From assembly GCA_031081715.1 (NCBI GenBank), contig JAVHMA010000028.1, forward strand, positions 1-44,365: a DNA stretch of 44,365 nucleotides. The letters run 5' to 3'. The notes under the pieces are model-generated. The model had not been told where the DNA came from and did not search any database. It saw only the letters and a list, made by a program, of their open reading frames with translations. The first letter of the stretch is position 1. The number at the start of each line of letters is the position of its first letter. This document shows, one piece after another, positions 34,626-43,327 of the stretch. The position numbers and the translations under genes were made by a program. The DNA is from Armatimonadota bacterium. Its GTDB lineage: Bacteria; Sysuimicrobiota; Sysuimicrobiia; Sysuimicrobiales; Humicultoraceae.

Positions 34626-36118
34626 GGGGCGTCCGCCCGCGGCACGTAGGTCGCGTGGCGGTCGAGCGGGTAGATCGGCCGTCGCAACCGCCGGTAGGGA
34701 TACTGCGCCACGTTCGACGTCGAGATGCCGGGGGGATCCGTGGTCACGATGTGACGCGCGATCCCCTCGAACCCGGCACGGAAGTGCGCGCTCGACTTCA
34801 GCCCGACGATCCGGCAGCGTCGCACGTCGATCCCGTGCAGGGCGAACGGCTCGGGGTCCAGCACCTGCGTGCGCACGCTCGCAACGATGATCTCCAGGCC
34901 CTCGCAGGCCAGGCGCGCGGTCTTGCCCAGATTCACCGGCGTCCCGCGCGCCATCGGTGTCGAGAGCCGGAACCGGCCGTCGGACAGGCTCTTCACGTAC
35001 ACCTCGAGGTCGAGCGGGTCGCCGTGGAGCCGGTCGTGCTTGCCGCCCAGGCGCACACGCAGCCGCGCGCCCACACCGGCCTCGTGGCAGCGCGCTGCCA
35101 CCTCGGGGTCGTAGAGTGTCCCGTAGACGCTGTCGGTGAGCCCGGCCAGCACCATGGCACGCAGGAGGTGCGTGCCGTCGCCGGGTGTGCCGCCGCCGGG
35201 ATTGTCGCTCGTCTCGTTGATGACCACCGGGCCGCCGCCGGCCGCCAGCGTCAGCGCCCGGCTGACGGCCTCGGCGGGCTGCGGGTGGCTCACCTGGAAC
35301 GCCTGTCGACGCGCCCAGATCTCCGCGGCCACGGCCTGCGCCGCGCGGCGCGCCAGGTCGCGGTCGGCCTCCGCCGTCGCGATGACCGAGGCACCGACGT
35401 CGCCGACGTCGGTCGCCACGAATCCGTGCACGAACGCGCAGTCGATCACGCCGGGGGTGGCCTCCCAGCGCAGGCAGAGCTCGTTGATCGAGCGCGCCGG
35501 GTCGAGGACCGAGGGCGACGGCGGGACCAGCAGCGGAAGCGTCTCGATCCAGGCCGCCGGGCGCAACCCCCGGTCCAGCACGCGCAGCAGGAACGCCATC
35601 GCCTCCTGCCCCCGCTCGTGCGCGTCGGTGTGCGGGTATTCGTGGACGCTGAACAGCCCGGTCGCCAGGTCCGCCATGCGTGGGTGCAGGTTACCGTGCA
35701 GGTCGAGCGTCACCGCGATCGGCAAATCCGGGCCGACGACCCCGCGCACCGCCTCGAGCACCGCGCTCTCCAGGTCCGGGACGCCCTCCGCCACGCCGGC
35801 GCCGTGGAGGGCCAGGCAGACCGCGTCGAGCGGCATCGCGCGCCGCAGGCCGTCGAGCAACTCGCCGAGCATCGCGTCGTACGCCTCGCGCGTGATCGTG
35901 CCCCAGGGCTCGGTGCTCGCCGCGAAGGTCGGGACCACGCGGATTTGTCTGCGCTCGGCCTCCTCGATCATGCCGCCCAGGTAGCTGCGGACGCCGCGGA
36001 ACCGCTCCAGCAGCGCCTCCCCGCGCACCCAGAGCCGATCCCGGAACATCGCCAGCGTGGTGGGCGGGCTGAAGGTGTTGGTCTCGTGGCTGATCTCGCC
36101 GATCGCGATACGGGGCAC
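34619..36118 (-). CDS. M81-family metallopeptidase (MlrC-like)
   Basis: A 499-residue protein of the MlrC/M81 group, named for microcystinase C. It begins with the family's IAIGEISHETNTFSPPTT (putative zinc His-Glu), and has LALHGAGVAEG, VTLDLHGNLHPRMADLATGL, HEYPHTDAHERGQEAM, INETSDNPGGGTPGDGTHLL and RLGGKHDRLHGDPL. The metal site is predicted from the DLHGN and HxYPHxD motifs. Most members act on small peptides or amide compounds rather than microcystin. The GTG at 36118 puts IAIGEISHETN at the N-terminus. It lies 26 bases after the M24 gene and is probably co-transcribed with it. Confidence 0.9.
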   Translation of the reverse strand: MPRIAIGEISHETNTFSPPTTLAMFRDRLWVRGEALLERFRGVRSYLGGMIEEAERRQIRVVPTFAASTEPWGTITREAYDAMLGELLDGLRRAMPLDAVCLALHGAGVAEGVPDLESAVLEAVRGVVGPDLPIAVTLDLHGNLHPRMADLATGLFSVHEYPHTDAHERGQEAMAFLLRVLDRGLRPAAWIETLPLLVPPSPSVLDPARSINELCLRWEATPGVIDCAFVHGFVATDVGDVGASVIATAEADRDLARRAAQAVAAEIWARRQAFQVSHPQPAEAVSRALTLAAGGGPVVINETSDNPGGGTPGDGTHLLRAMVLAGLTDSVYGTLYDPEVAARCHEAGVGARLRVRLGGKHDRLHGDPLDLEVYVKSLSDGRFRLSTPMARGTPVNLGKTARLACEGLEIIVASVRTQVLDPEPFALHGIDVRRCRIVGLKSSAHFRAGFEGIARHIVTTDPPGISTSNVAQYPYRRLRRPIYPLDRHATYVPRADAPA

Positions 36119-36144
36119 GCGCGCCTCCTCGGTCCCGCCCTGGC

Positions 36145-37335
36145 TCAGCGGTCGATCACGAGGGAGGCCAGGTCGCGGGGGTAGTACGTCAGCATCTCGA
36201 AGCCCCTCTCCGTCACCACGATCGTGTCCGAGTGTCGGAACCCGGCGAACCCGTGCACGTAGATGCCCGGCTCGACGCTGAAGACCATGCCGGGCCGCAT
36301 CTCCGTGGCGTCGCCGATGTCGAGGAAGGGCGCCTCGTGGATCCCCACGCCGAGCGCGTGGCCGACGTGGTGGCGCCAGTACGGCATGAGGTCGTACCGT
36401 TCGAAGAACGCCCGCACCGCGCGGTCCACCTCGCTGCACGGCCGGCCCGGTCGGATGGCATCGAACGCCGCGTCCTGCGCGCCCACCATCAGGTTGAAGA
36501 AGCGGCGCTGCTCGGCGCTTATGGGCGCGACGATCATCGTGCGCTCCAGCTCGCTGGTGTACCCGCCGACGGCCGCCGCGGCGCCGGTGACCAGCACGTC
36601 GCCGCGCTGGATGCGGAGGTTGTTGGTCATCGCGTGCGCGATCGCCGAGGCCTTGCCCACCTGTCCGCGGAAGCCCGCGCGCGCCCCGGGTGCGGTCCAG
36701 GAGAGCGGCCGGTAGGTCGGACCGAGCGCGCGCACCATGGCCTTCGTCGCGTCCGCCGAGGCGCGCTGGCTCACCTCGCTCTCGATCTCGCCCGGAGCCG
36801 TGTAGTCCGCCAGGAGCTGGTGCGCCAGGTGCCCCCAGCGGCACGACTCGCGGATGAGCGCCAGCTCCTCCTCGGACTTGACCATCATCATGTCCTCGAT
36901 CAGGTCCCGCGCGAGGGACACCGACGCGCCGGGCAGGACCTCGCTCAGCCGCGGGCCACGGTACCCCATGATGCCCGGGTAGCCGTCGCCGTCGACGGCC
37001 AGCCGCATCCGGGCCGCGCCCATCGCGGTCAGGAGCTCGGCCAGGCGCAGCATCGGGTGCCGGTCGGCCGGGTACTCCGGGTAGGCGACCACGCGATCTG
37101 CGGCCGCGTACTCCGCCGCGTGCTCCTCTTCCAGGCGCGGCACGAAGAGCACCGTCTCCGCCGCGGTCACGGTCAGCGCGATGGGCCGCTCGGTGGCGAT
37201 GAACGCGAACCCGGTCAGGTAGAAGATGGGGGTCGGGCCGAACAGCACGAGGCCGTCGCAGCCGCGGCGCGTCGCTTCGGTCAGCGCGGCCGCGCGGCGG
37301 CGCAGCAGCTCCCCCCGGCTGATGAAGAGGCGCAC
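36145..37335 (-). CDS. M24 pita-bread-fold hydrolase, creatinase-like
   Basis: A 396-residue protein. The N-terminal creatinase domain (LVLFGPTPIFYLTGFAFIAT) and the C-terminal M24 domain (HHVGHALGVGIHEAPFLDIG, FSVEPGIYVHGFAGFRHSDT) are complete. Of the five usual metal ligands only the His of GHALG and the Glu of VEPGIY are kept; the first Asp is replaced (LVTGAAAAVGGYTSELERTM), the second is Glu, and the last Glu is Ser (RHSDT). The ELERT segment resembles the substrate-binding ALERT of creatinase, which works without metal. A metal-independent C-N hydrolase is therefore more likely than an aminopeptidase P. GTG start; divergent from the Liv operon. Confidence 0.88.
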   Translation of the reverse strand: MRLFISRGELLRRRAAALTEATRRGCDGLVLFGPTPIFYLTGFAFIATERPIALTVTAAETVLFVPRLEEEHAAEYAAADRVVAYPEYPADRHPMLRLAELLTAMGAARMRLAVDGDGYPGIMGYRGPRLSEVLPGASVSLARDLIEDMMMVKSEEELALIRESCRWGHLAHQLLADYTAPGEIESEVSQRASADATKAMVRALGPTYRPLSWTAPGARAGFRGQVGKASAIAHAMTNNLRIQRGDVLVTGAAAAVGGYTSELERTMIVAPISAEQRRFFNLMVGAQDAAFDAIRPGRPCSEVDRAVRAFFERYDLMPYWRHHVGHALGVGIHEAPFLDIGDATEMRPGMVFSVEPGIYVHGFAGFRHSDTIVVTERGFEMLTYYPRDLASLVIDR

Positions 37336-37436
37336 GGGGCATCCTGGTTCGGTCCGGCGTGTACCGACTCCTGTACCGGGAGGAGAGGCCGCCGGAGGCG
37401 TGGAAGCCGCAGCCCGTCGTGGTGATCTTGCAGCCT

Positions 37437-37443
37437 GGGAGGG
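37437..37443 (+). promoter_or_regulatory. Ribosome site deciding the Liv binding-protein start
   Basis: GGGAGGG abuts an ATG at 37444 but stands six bases before the in-frame ATG at 37450. The normal spacing favours 37450. The 108 bases between this point and the divergent M24 gene hold no convincing sigma70 promoter. Confidence 0.6.
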
Positions 37444-37449
37444 ATGACG

Positions 37450-38763
37450 ATGCCAGGTCGGAGGCTCACGCGTAGGGAGGCCCTCAAGGCCGCGGGCGCG
37501 CTCGCCGGTGCCGCCGCCGCCGGCAGGCTCGCCGGTCTGCTGCCCGGTGCGCCCGGCCCGCAGCAGACGGTCCGCGCGGCCGCGCCGTCGGGGACGCCGC
37601 TGCGTATCGGGTTCGAGGTCCACCGCACGGGTATCGGCGCGGTCTACGGCCGGTGGTACGAGCGGACGACGACGGCCGCCGTGCGGTTCATCAACGAGAC
37701 GGGCGGCATCGCCGGCCGGCCAGTGCAGATCGTCGCCGAGGACGACGGCACCGACCCGAAGCGCGGGGTGGAGGTCATCGAGAAGCTGGCGCAGCAGCAC
37801 AAGGTGGACTTCATCTTCGGCACGCTGTTCTCCAACGTCGTCATCGCGAACGCGCCGCGCGCCGGCGAGCTCAAGATCCCCTACTTCGTGGTCAGCGAGG
37901 GCTACCACGTCGCCTCCGGCAAGCTGAACCGCTACACCCTGCAGCCCGGCATCACCGATGTGCGCGCGCAGGTCACGGCGCTGGCGCCGTGGATCGTGAA
38001 CAACCTGGGCAAGCGGATCGCGCTCGTCTACCCGGACTACGCGTTCGGCTACGACCATCGCGACTTCATGGGCGCGCTGGCCCCGCGGCTCGGCGCGACG
38101 ATCGTCGCCCAGGTGCCGATCCCGCCGACGGAAACGTCGTTCACCCGGTACTTCCCGCGCATCCCGGCCAACACCGACGTGATCTACCACGTCATGGTCG
38201 GCCCGGGTGTGCTGACCTTCGTGAAGGAGATGGGCGAGCACTTCGGCGCCCGCAAGCCGAAGATGTTCGGGTTCATCGACTCGCTGGAGGGCGTGGACAT
38301 CGCGGCGCCCGGCCTGGAGTACCTCGACGGCACCTACATCTGGGAGGCGTTTCCCCGCTACGCCGGCGAGTACAACACCCCGCACGAGCGTGCCTATCGC
38401 CAGCGCGTGGGCGTGGGGCCGACCGGTGCCAGCACCGCCGACCCGAAGGACATCTCGACCTACTCGCACATGTTCGGCTGTTGGGAGACGCTGTTCTTCA
38501 TCAAGCGGGTTGTCGAGGCGAGCGGCTACCGCAGCCCGCGGGACTACAAGGCGCTCATCGAGGCCGCCGAGAAGGTCACCGACATCGCGGAGGGCCCGGG
38601 CCACCCCCAGGGACCGAAGCGCTTCGTGGGCCGACTGCACCAGGTCTTCGGCCAGCAGTTCGTCTCGCAGGTGGCGAACAAGCGGCTCAAGGTCGTCCAC
38701 CGGACGAAAATCGAGGACGGGATGTACACGCCGGAGGCCGACTACACGAAACAGCCTCTGTAG
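37450..38763 (+). CDS. Branched-chain-amino-acid-type ABC transporter substrate-binding protein (Peripla_BP_6), Tat-exported
   Basis: A 437-residue LivJ-type binding protein. The N-terminus MPGRRLTRREALKAAGALAG carries a twin-arginine motif (RR at 8-9) and a hydrophobic stretch. The mature domain starts TPLRIGFEVHRTGIGAVYGR and has RFINETGGIAGRPVQIVAED and RIALVYPDYAFGYDHRDFMG, diagnostic of the family. Ligands include leucine, aromatic acids, urea and short amides; nothing fixes it here, though nearby hydrolases act on amides. The stop overlaps the next GTG (TAGTG). Confidence 0.9.
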   Translation: MPGRRLTRREALKAAGALAGAAAAGRLAGLLPGAPGPQQTVRAAAPSGTPLRIGFEVHRTGIGAVYGRWYERTTTAAVRFINETGGIAGRPVQIVAEDDGTDPKRGVEVIEKLAQQHKVDFIFGTLFSNVVIANAPRAGELKIPYFVVSEGYHVASGKLNRYTLQPGITDVRAQVTALAPWIVNNLGKRIALVYPDYAFGYDHRDFMGALAPRLGATIVAQVPIPPTETSFTRYFPRIPANTDVIYHVMVGPGVLTFVKEMGEHFGARKPKMFGFIDSLEGVDIAAPGLEYLDGTYIWEAFPRYAGEYNTPHERAYRQRVGVGPTGASTADPKDISTYSHMFGCWETLFFIKRVVEASGYRSPRDYKALIEAAEKVTDIAEGPGHPQGPKRFVGRLHQVFGQQFVSQVANKRLKVVHRTKIEDGMYTPEADYTKQPL

Positions 38764-39326
38764 TGCAGCCGACGCCGACGCGCCCGGCCGCGGCGCCGCC
38801 GCCCGCGGTGGCGCCGCTGGTCGGCGTCGCGACCGGTCTGGGCGTGCTGGCGCTGGCCACGCGGCCTGCGACGCCCGCGGGGATCGCGCTCGTCTCGGTG
38901 CTGGCCGGCGCGTGCGGCCTGCTCGGACCGTTGCCGGCTCGCCGGGGCGCGCGCCCGCCGGGGACGTGGCTGGCGGCGACCGGGGTCGGACTGGTCGCGA
39001 TGGCGGCGGCCCGGCTCGCGGCCGGGCCGCCGGCGGGGTCATACGCCGCGGCCGCGGTGGCCGCTGCGCTGGTCGCCGCGGTCGCCGAGGAGGTGTTCTT
39101 CCGCCGCCTGCTCTACGGCTGGCTGGAGCCACTGGGGCCGATCGCCGCAATCGGCCTCGCCGCCATCGCGTTCGCGGCCGTGCACGTGCCGGCGTGGGGC
39201 CCGGCCGCGCTGCCGGTGGACCTGGCGGCCGGCGTGCTGTTCGGATGGCAGCGCTGGGCCTCCGGCACCTGGACGGCGCCAGCGGCGACGCACGTTGCGG
39301 CCAACCTGCTCCAGGTGATCGCCTGA
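38763..39326 (+). CDS. CPBP-family intramembrane metalloprotease-like protein
   Basis: A 187-residue membrane protein with several hydrophobic spans. The CPBP (Abi/CAAX-protease-like) motifs are AEEVFFRRLLYGW near residues 108-120, AAVHVPAWGPAAL and THVAANLLQVIA, which together give the Glu-Glu, His and His/Asn metal-site pattern. Members process prenylated or other membrane proteins or serve in bacteriocin immunity; most are of unknown substrate. It is read as part of the importer operon since its GTG overlaps the binding-protein stop. Confidence 0.82.
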   Translation: MQPTPTRPAAAPPPAVAPLVGVATGLGVLALATRPATPAGIALVSVLAGACGLLGPLPARRGARPPGTWLAATGVGLVAMAAARLAAGPPAGSYAAAAVAAALVAAVAEEVFFRRLLYGWLEPLGPIAAIGLAAIAFAAVHVPAWGPAALPVDLAAGVLFGWQRWASGTWTAPAATHVAANLLQVIA

Positions 39327-39329
39327 GCC

Positions 39330-40058
39330 ATGCCGCGCCGCGCCGGAGGTCGGTGGCTGCTCTGGGGCGCGGTCGTCGCACTGGTGTACGTAGTGATCTG
39401 GCTGTCGGCCCCGCCAGGGCCGGCGATCCTGCTCGACGGGTTGCTCCCAGGTGAACCCTATCGGCGCGCGCGCCATCCGTGGCTGCCGTTCCCGTTCGGC
39501 CAGCCCGCGCTGTCCGGGGTGGCCTCGCTCCCGCTGGAGGCCGGCGGGGCGGCGCCCGGATCCGTGCCCACCGGCGACGGGCAGGCGGTCGTGGTCGTCC
39601 CGCGCGGCGGCTTCCCGGGCCAGCCGGGTGGCGCGTCGGTCGTGGTCACGATCGCCCCGCTCCACCTGCGCAGCGTGCCGCCGCCCCCGCCGGGAGTGGT
39701 CTTCGATGGCAACGCGTACCGCGTGGAGGCGCGCTACGACCCGTCGGGCCTGCCGGCCGCACCGGCGCGTCGGCTCACGCTGGTACTGTCGTATCCCGTG
39801 CACGCCGAGGAGGTGATGACGCTCGCCGGCGGCGTCTGGACGCCGCTGCCGACGACCGTCTTCCCGGTCGTGCAGAAGCTGTTCGCGGAGCCCGTAGCCC
39901 TGGGCGTCTTCGTGGCGGCGTCGCCCGCCGGGCGGTTCCACCAGCCACAACCCTGGTGGCCCTACGCCGCGGCCGGCGGCGCGGCTGTGGCGGCGGCCGT
40001 GGCCGCGTGGTGGGCGGCGGCGCGCCTGCGCGGGCTGACGGCCGAGGGCCGCCCGTGA
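39330..40058 (+). CDS. Membrane-anchored protein of unknown function
   Basis: A 242-residue protein not recognised. An N-terminal membrane span or uncleaved signal (LLWGAVVALVYVVIWLSA) is followed by a roughly 170-residue Pro/Gly/Val-rich extracytoplasmic region with repeated beta-like segments (GQAVVVVPRGGF, ASVVVTIAPLHL, RLTLVLSYPVHA), and a C-terminal span (WPYAAAGGAAVAAAVAAWWA) with a short Arg tail. It has no Cys. The middle part looks like an immunoglobulin-type or PapD-like beta domain, a guess. It lies between the CPBP gene and livH with a four-base overlap to livH. Confidence 0.8.
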   Translation: MPRRAGGRWLLWGAVVALVYVVIWLSAPPGPAILLDGLLPGEPYRRARHPWLPFPFGQPALSGVASLPLEAGGAAPGSVPTGDGQAVVVVPRGGFPGQPGGASVVVTIAPLHLRSVPPPPPGVVFDGNAYRVEARYDPSGLPAAPARRLTLVLSYPVHAEEVMTLAGGVWTPLPTTVFPVVQKLFAEPVALGVFVAASPAGRFHQPQPWWPYAAAGGAAVAAAVAAWWAAARLRGLTAEGRP

Positions 40059-40921
40059 TCGCCTCCGGGCACCTCTTCCTGGCGCTCCTGGAAGGCTTGG
40101 TCTCCGGGCTGGTGCTGGCGCTCACGGCGCTGGGGCTGTCGCTGGTCTTCGGGGTCATGCGCATCGTCAACGTCGCGCATGGCGAGTTCTTCATGCTGGG
40201 CGCGGTCATCGCGTGGTTCTTCTCGGCCGCGCTGGGCAGTTTCGGGCTGGCGCTCCTCGCGGCGCCGCTCGCGGTGGGCGCGATCGCGCTGGCCGCCGAC
40301 CGGCTGATCCTGCGGCCGATTCGCTACGCGCCCGAGGCTACCATCGTGGCGACGATCGGGCTGCTCTACATCCTCCAGCAGCTCGTGCTCATGGTCTACG
40401 GCCCGTACGCGCGGCCGGTGGACGCCCCGGTCTACTTCCGGGTCGAGTTCCCCTGGTTCGGCTATTCCGGGTACAAGCTAGTGGTGGCCATTCTCGCGGC
40501 CCTGCTGCTCGGCGCCACCTGGCTGCTCATCTCGCGCACACGCCTGGGCCTCTACATGCGCGCGACCCAGCAGGACCCGGACGTCGCGCGGGCGTTCGGC
40601 GTGCCGACCGAGCGCGTCTACGCGGCCAGCTTCGCGCTCGGCGCGATGCTCACGGCTGTGGCCGGCGCGCTGGTCGTCCCCATCCAGCAGGCGCACTACC
40701 TGATGGGCCTGGACGCGCTGCTGCTCTCGTTCATGGCGGTCATCATCGGCGGGCTCGGCAGCCTGCGCGGCACGCTGGCCGCGGCCCTGCTCATCGGGCT
40801 CGTGGACGGCGTGGTCTCGGTGTTCTTCTCGCCCACCCTGGCAAAGATCGTCGCCTCGGCCCTGGTCGCGCTCGTGCTGGTGGGGCGATCCGGCGGGTTG
40901 TTCGGCGAGGGCGCGACGTGA
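40055..40921 (+). CDS. livH: Branched-chain amino acid ABC transporter permease LivH
   Basis: A 288-residue multi-span permease. Typical LivH blocks are GLSLVFGVMRIVNVAHGEFFMLGA near residues 29-52, RTRLGLYMRATQQDPDVARAFGVP near 159-182 (the ATPase-contact loop), and MAVIIGGLGSLRGTLAAALL. GTG start overlapping the upstream stop. It forms a channel with LivM. Confidence 0.93.
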   Translation: MIASGHLFLALLEGLVSGLVLALTALGLSLVFGVMRIVNVAHGEFFMLGAVIAWFFSAALGSFGLALLAAPLAVGAIALAADRLILRPIRYAPEATIVATIGLLYILQQLVLMVYGPYARPVDAPVYFRVEFPWFGYSGYKLVVAILAALLLGATWLLISRTRLGLYMRATQQDPDVARAFGVPTERVYAASFALGAMLTAVAGALVVPIQQAHYLMGLDALLLSFMAVIIGGLGSLRGTLAAALLIGLVDGVVSVFFSPTLAKIVASALVALVLVGRSGGLFGEGAT

Positions 40922-41877
40922 CCGCGCGCGACCGCCGCGCGGCCTGGCTGCACGTGGCCGTGCTGGCCGGGCTGCTCGCGCTCCAGGCCGTGCTGCCGCC
41001 GTTCCACCACACGATGGTGGCCCGCATCATGGTGCTGGCCGCGTTCGCGGTCGGTTACAACCTGCTGCTCGGCTACACCGGGCTGATGAGCCTGGGCCAT
41101 GCGATGTTCTTCGCCGCCGGGGTCTACGGCGCCGGGCTGCCGGTCTACTACGCCGGCCTCGGCGCCGGCCCGGCGATGGCGCTGGGGGTGCTCGCCGGCG
41201 TCGCGCTGGCCGCGCTGGTCGGAGCGCTGGTGCTGCGAACTTCGGGCGTGGCCTTCCTCATCGTGACCATGATGTTCGCGCAAGTCGTCTTCCTGACCGC
41301 GCTCTACTTCAACCCGATCACCGGCGGCGACCAGGGGCTGGTGCTCACCGGCCGCCTGCCGCCCGTCCACCTGTTCGGCCTGGAGCTGACCGCGGCCAGC
41401 CCCGCGGTGAAGTACAACGTGGCCTGGGGCGTGCTCGCCGCCGCCCTGCTCGTCACGCTCGGCCTGGTGCGCTCCCCGGCCGGCCGCGCGCTCGTGGCCA
41501 TCCGCGAGAACGAGGAGCGCACGCGGATGCTCGGCTACAACACCTTCGCCTATAAATGGCTGGCGTTCGTGACCGCCGGCGGCATCGCGGCGCTCGCCGG
41601 CGCGGCCTACGCCCTGCTGTTCTCGTACGTGGGCGCGACGTTCGCCTCGATCCTCTACTCGATCTACCCGTTGCTGTGGACGCTGCTGGGCGGCGTGGGG
41701 ACCACGCTCGGGCCGCTCGTCGGCACCGGCATCATGACCTACGTGGTGGACGTGGCCAGCGGCATCACCACCAGCTACCTCCTGGTCGTGGGCGCCGTGC
41801 TGGTGCTCCTGATCATGCGCCTGCCCGCCGGGGTCATGGGCGGGGTCCGGCGCCGGTGGTGGCCGTGGCTGCCGTAA
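40918..41877 (+). CDS. livM: Branched-chain amino acid ABC transporter permease LivM
   Basis: A 319-residue multi-span permease with the LivM hallmarks: NLLLGYTGLMSLGHAMFFAA, GGDQGL, RSPAGRALVAIRENEERTRMLGYNTFAYKWL (ATPase-contact loop) and LLGGVGTTLGPLVGT. GTG start overlapping the livH stop (GTGA). Partner of LivH. Confidence 0.93.
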   Translation: MTARDRRAAWLHVAVLAGLLALQAVLPPFHHTMVARIMVLAAFAVGYNLLLGYTGLMSLGHAMFFAAGVYGAGLPVYYAGLGAGPAMALGVLAGVALAALVGALVLRTSGVAFLIVTMMFAQVVFLTALYFNPITGGDQGLVLTGRLPPVHLFGLELTAASPAVKYNVAWGVLAAALLVTLGLVRSPAGRALVAIRENEERTRMLGYNTFAYKWLAFVTAGGIAALAGAAYALLFSYVGATFASILYSIYPLLWTLLGGVGTTLGPLVGTGIMTYVVDVASGITTSYLLVVGAVLVLLIMRLPAGVMGGVRRRWWPWLP

Positions 41878-42608
41878 CGCTGCTGCGCACCGAGGGGCTG
41901 CGGCGTGCCTTCGGCGGGCTCCAGGCCGTCCGGGGCGTGGACCTGGAGCTCGCGCCGGGCGAGATCCGCGCCATCATCGGCCCCAACGGCGCCGGCAAAA
42001 CGACGCTCGTCGGCATGATCAGCGGCCGCGTGGCGCCCACCGCCGGCCGCGTGCTGTTCCGGGGCCGGGACATCACCCGGCTGCCGGCGCACGACCGCGT
42101 GATGCTCGGCATCGTCTACACCTTCCAGATCATGAGCATCTACCGGGCGCTGCCGGTCTTCGACAACCTGGCGCTGCCGGTGCAGCGGCGGCTGATGCGC
42201 ACCGCGCTCGACCGGCTCGCGCTCGACCCGCGCGCGGTGGCCCGCGGGGTGGAGGCGGCGCTGGGGCGCATCGGGCTCCAGGATGTCGCCGCGCAGCCCG
42301 CCGGCGCGCTCCCCTACGGTCACCAGCGCCTGCTCGACATCGCGATGGCGCTCGCGCTCGAGCCGGAGGTGCTCATCCTGGACGAGCCCACGCAGGGGCT
42401 GGCGCCCGACGAGATCGCCCGGCTGCTTGACCTGATCCGGCGGATCGCCTCGGAGGTGACGATCGTGCTCATCGAGCACAACATGCAGGTCGTGCTCGAG
42501 GTGGCCCGACGCGTCACGGTGATGGATGCCGGCCGCGTCCTGGCCGAGGGCACGCCGGCGGAGATCGAGGCGAACCCGGACGTGCAGCGCGTCTACCTGG
42601 GACAGTGA
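41865..42608 (+). CDS. livG: Branched-chain amino acid ABC transporter ATP-binding protein LivG
   Basis: A 247-residue ATPase. Walker A is GPNGAGKTTLVG near residues 38-49, with the LivG-type loop ITRLPAHDRVMLGIVYTFQI; the signature variant is LPYGHQRLLDIAMALALEPE, Walker B LILDEPTQGLAPDE and the switch His IEHNMQVV. GTG 41865 is chosen inside the livM 3' end; a GTG two codons earlier is also possible. It works with LivF on LivHM. Confidence 0.93.
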   Translation: MAAVTLLRTEGLRRAFGGLQAVRGVDLELAPGEIRAIIGPNGAGKTTLVGMISGRVAPTAGRVLFRGRDITRLPAHDRVMLGIVYTFQIMSIYRALPVFDNLALPVQRRLMRTALDRLALDPRAVARGVEAALGRIGLQDVAAQPAGALPYGHQRLLDIAMALALEPEVLILDEPTQGLAPDEIARLLDLIRRIASEVTIVLIEHNMQVVLEVARRVTVMDAGRVLAEGTPAEIEANPDVQRVYLGQ

Positions 42609-43327
42609 TGCTGACCGTCGAGGGGTTGGAGTGCGCGTACGGCGAGGCCCTGGTGCTGCGCGGGGTCTCGCTGCGCCTGGCCCCCGGCCAGGTGCTCGGG
42701 CTGCTCGGCCGCAACGGCGCCGGCAAGACCACGACGCTGCGCGCCATCATGGGCCTGCTGCGGCCGCGCGCCGGCCGCATCGTGCTCGACGGCCGCGACC
42801 TGGGGGCGCTGCGCCCCTACGAGATTCCTCGGCTGGGCGTCGCGTACGTGCCGCAGGGCCGCGGGCTGTTCCCCTTCCTCACGGTGGAGGAGAACCTGCG
42901 GATGGGCCTGCTCGTGCGCGACGGCGATCGGCGGCGGCTGGAGGAGATTTTCGAGCTCTTCCCGGCGCTGCGCGAGCGGCTGCGCCAGCGCGCCGGCACG
43001 CTCAGCGGCGGCGAGCAGCAGATGGTCGCCACCGCGCGGGCGCTGGCCGCCGACCCGCGCTACCTGCTGATGGACGAACCGCTGGAGGGGCTCATGCCCC
43101 TGCTGGTCGAGGCGCTGCTCGGCGTGATCGGGCAGCTCCGGGCGCGCGGGGTCGGCGTCCTGCTGGTGGAGCAGCGCATCGAGGCGGCGTTGCGCGCGGC
43201 CGACGAGGTGGCGCTGATGGAGGTCGGCCGCATCCGGTATCAGGGAACGGCGGCCGAGCTCGCGAACCACCCGGATGTGCTCCAGACGTATCTGGGCGTG
43301 AGGAGGGACCGGCGTGTTGGCGGGTGA
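42605..43327 (+). CDS. livF: Branched-chain amino acid ABC transporter ATP-binding protein LivF
   Basis: A 240-residue ATPase. Walker A GRNGAGKTTTLRAIMGLL near residues 37-54, LivF-type GVAYVPQGRGLFPFLTVEEN, signature LSGGEQQMVATARALAADPR and Walker B YLLMDEPLEGLMP. It starts at GTG (or the next-codon ATG) overlapping the livG stop. It overlaps the cupin gene by 14 bases. Unlike the two peptide importers of the window, this system is complete. Confidence 0.94.
   Translation: MMLTVEGLECAYGEALVLRGVSLRLAPGQVLGLLGRNGAGKTTTLRAIMGLLRPRAGRIVLDGRDLGALRPYEIPRLGVAYVPQGRGLFPFLTVEENLRMGLLVRDGDRRRLEEIFELFPALRERLRQRAGTLSGGEQQMVATARALAADPRYLLMDEPLEGLMPLLVEALLGVIGQLRARGVGVLLVEQRIEAALRAADEVALMEVGRIRYQGTAAELANHPDVLQTYLGVRRDRRVGG

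Noticed and set aside
34619-37342. A single 907-residue reading frame that would fuse M24-region sequence to M81
   Set aside because: Its N-terminal 400 residues are a shifted reading of the M24 gene with no domain; the GTG at 36118 gives a normal M81 protein.
36145-39381. A 1078-residue frame extending the M24 protein upstream
   Set aside because: The extension runs antisense through the binding protein and CPBP genes; the creatinase domain begins at the GTG at 37335.
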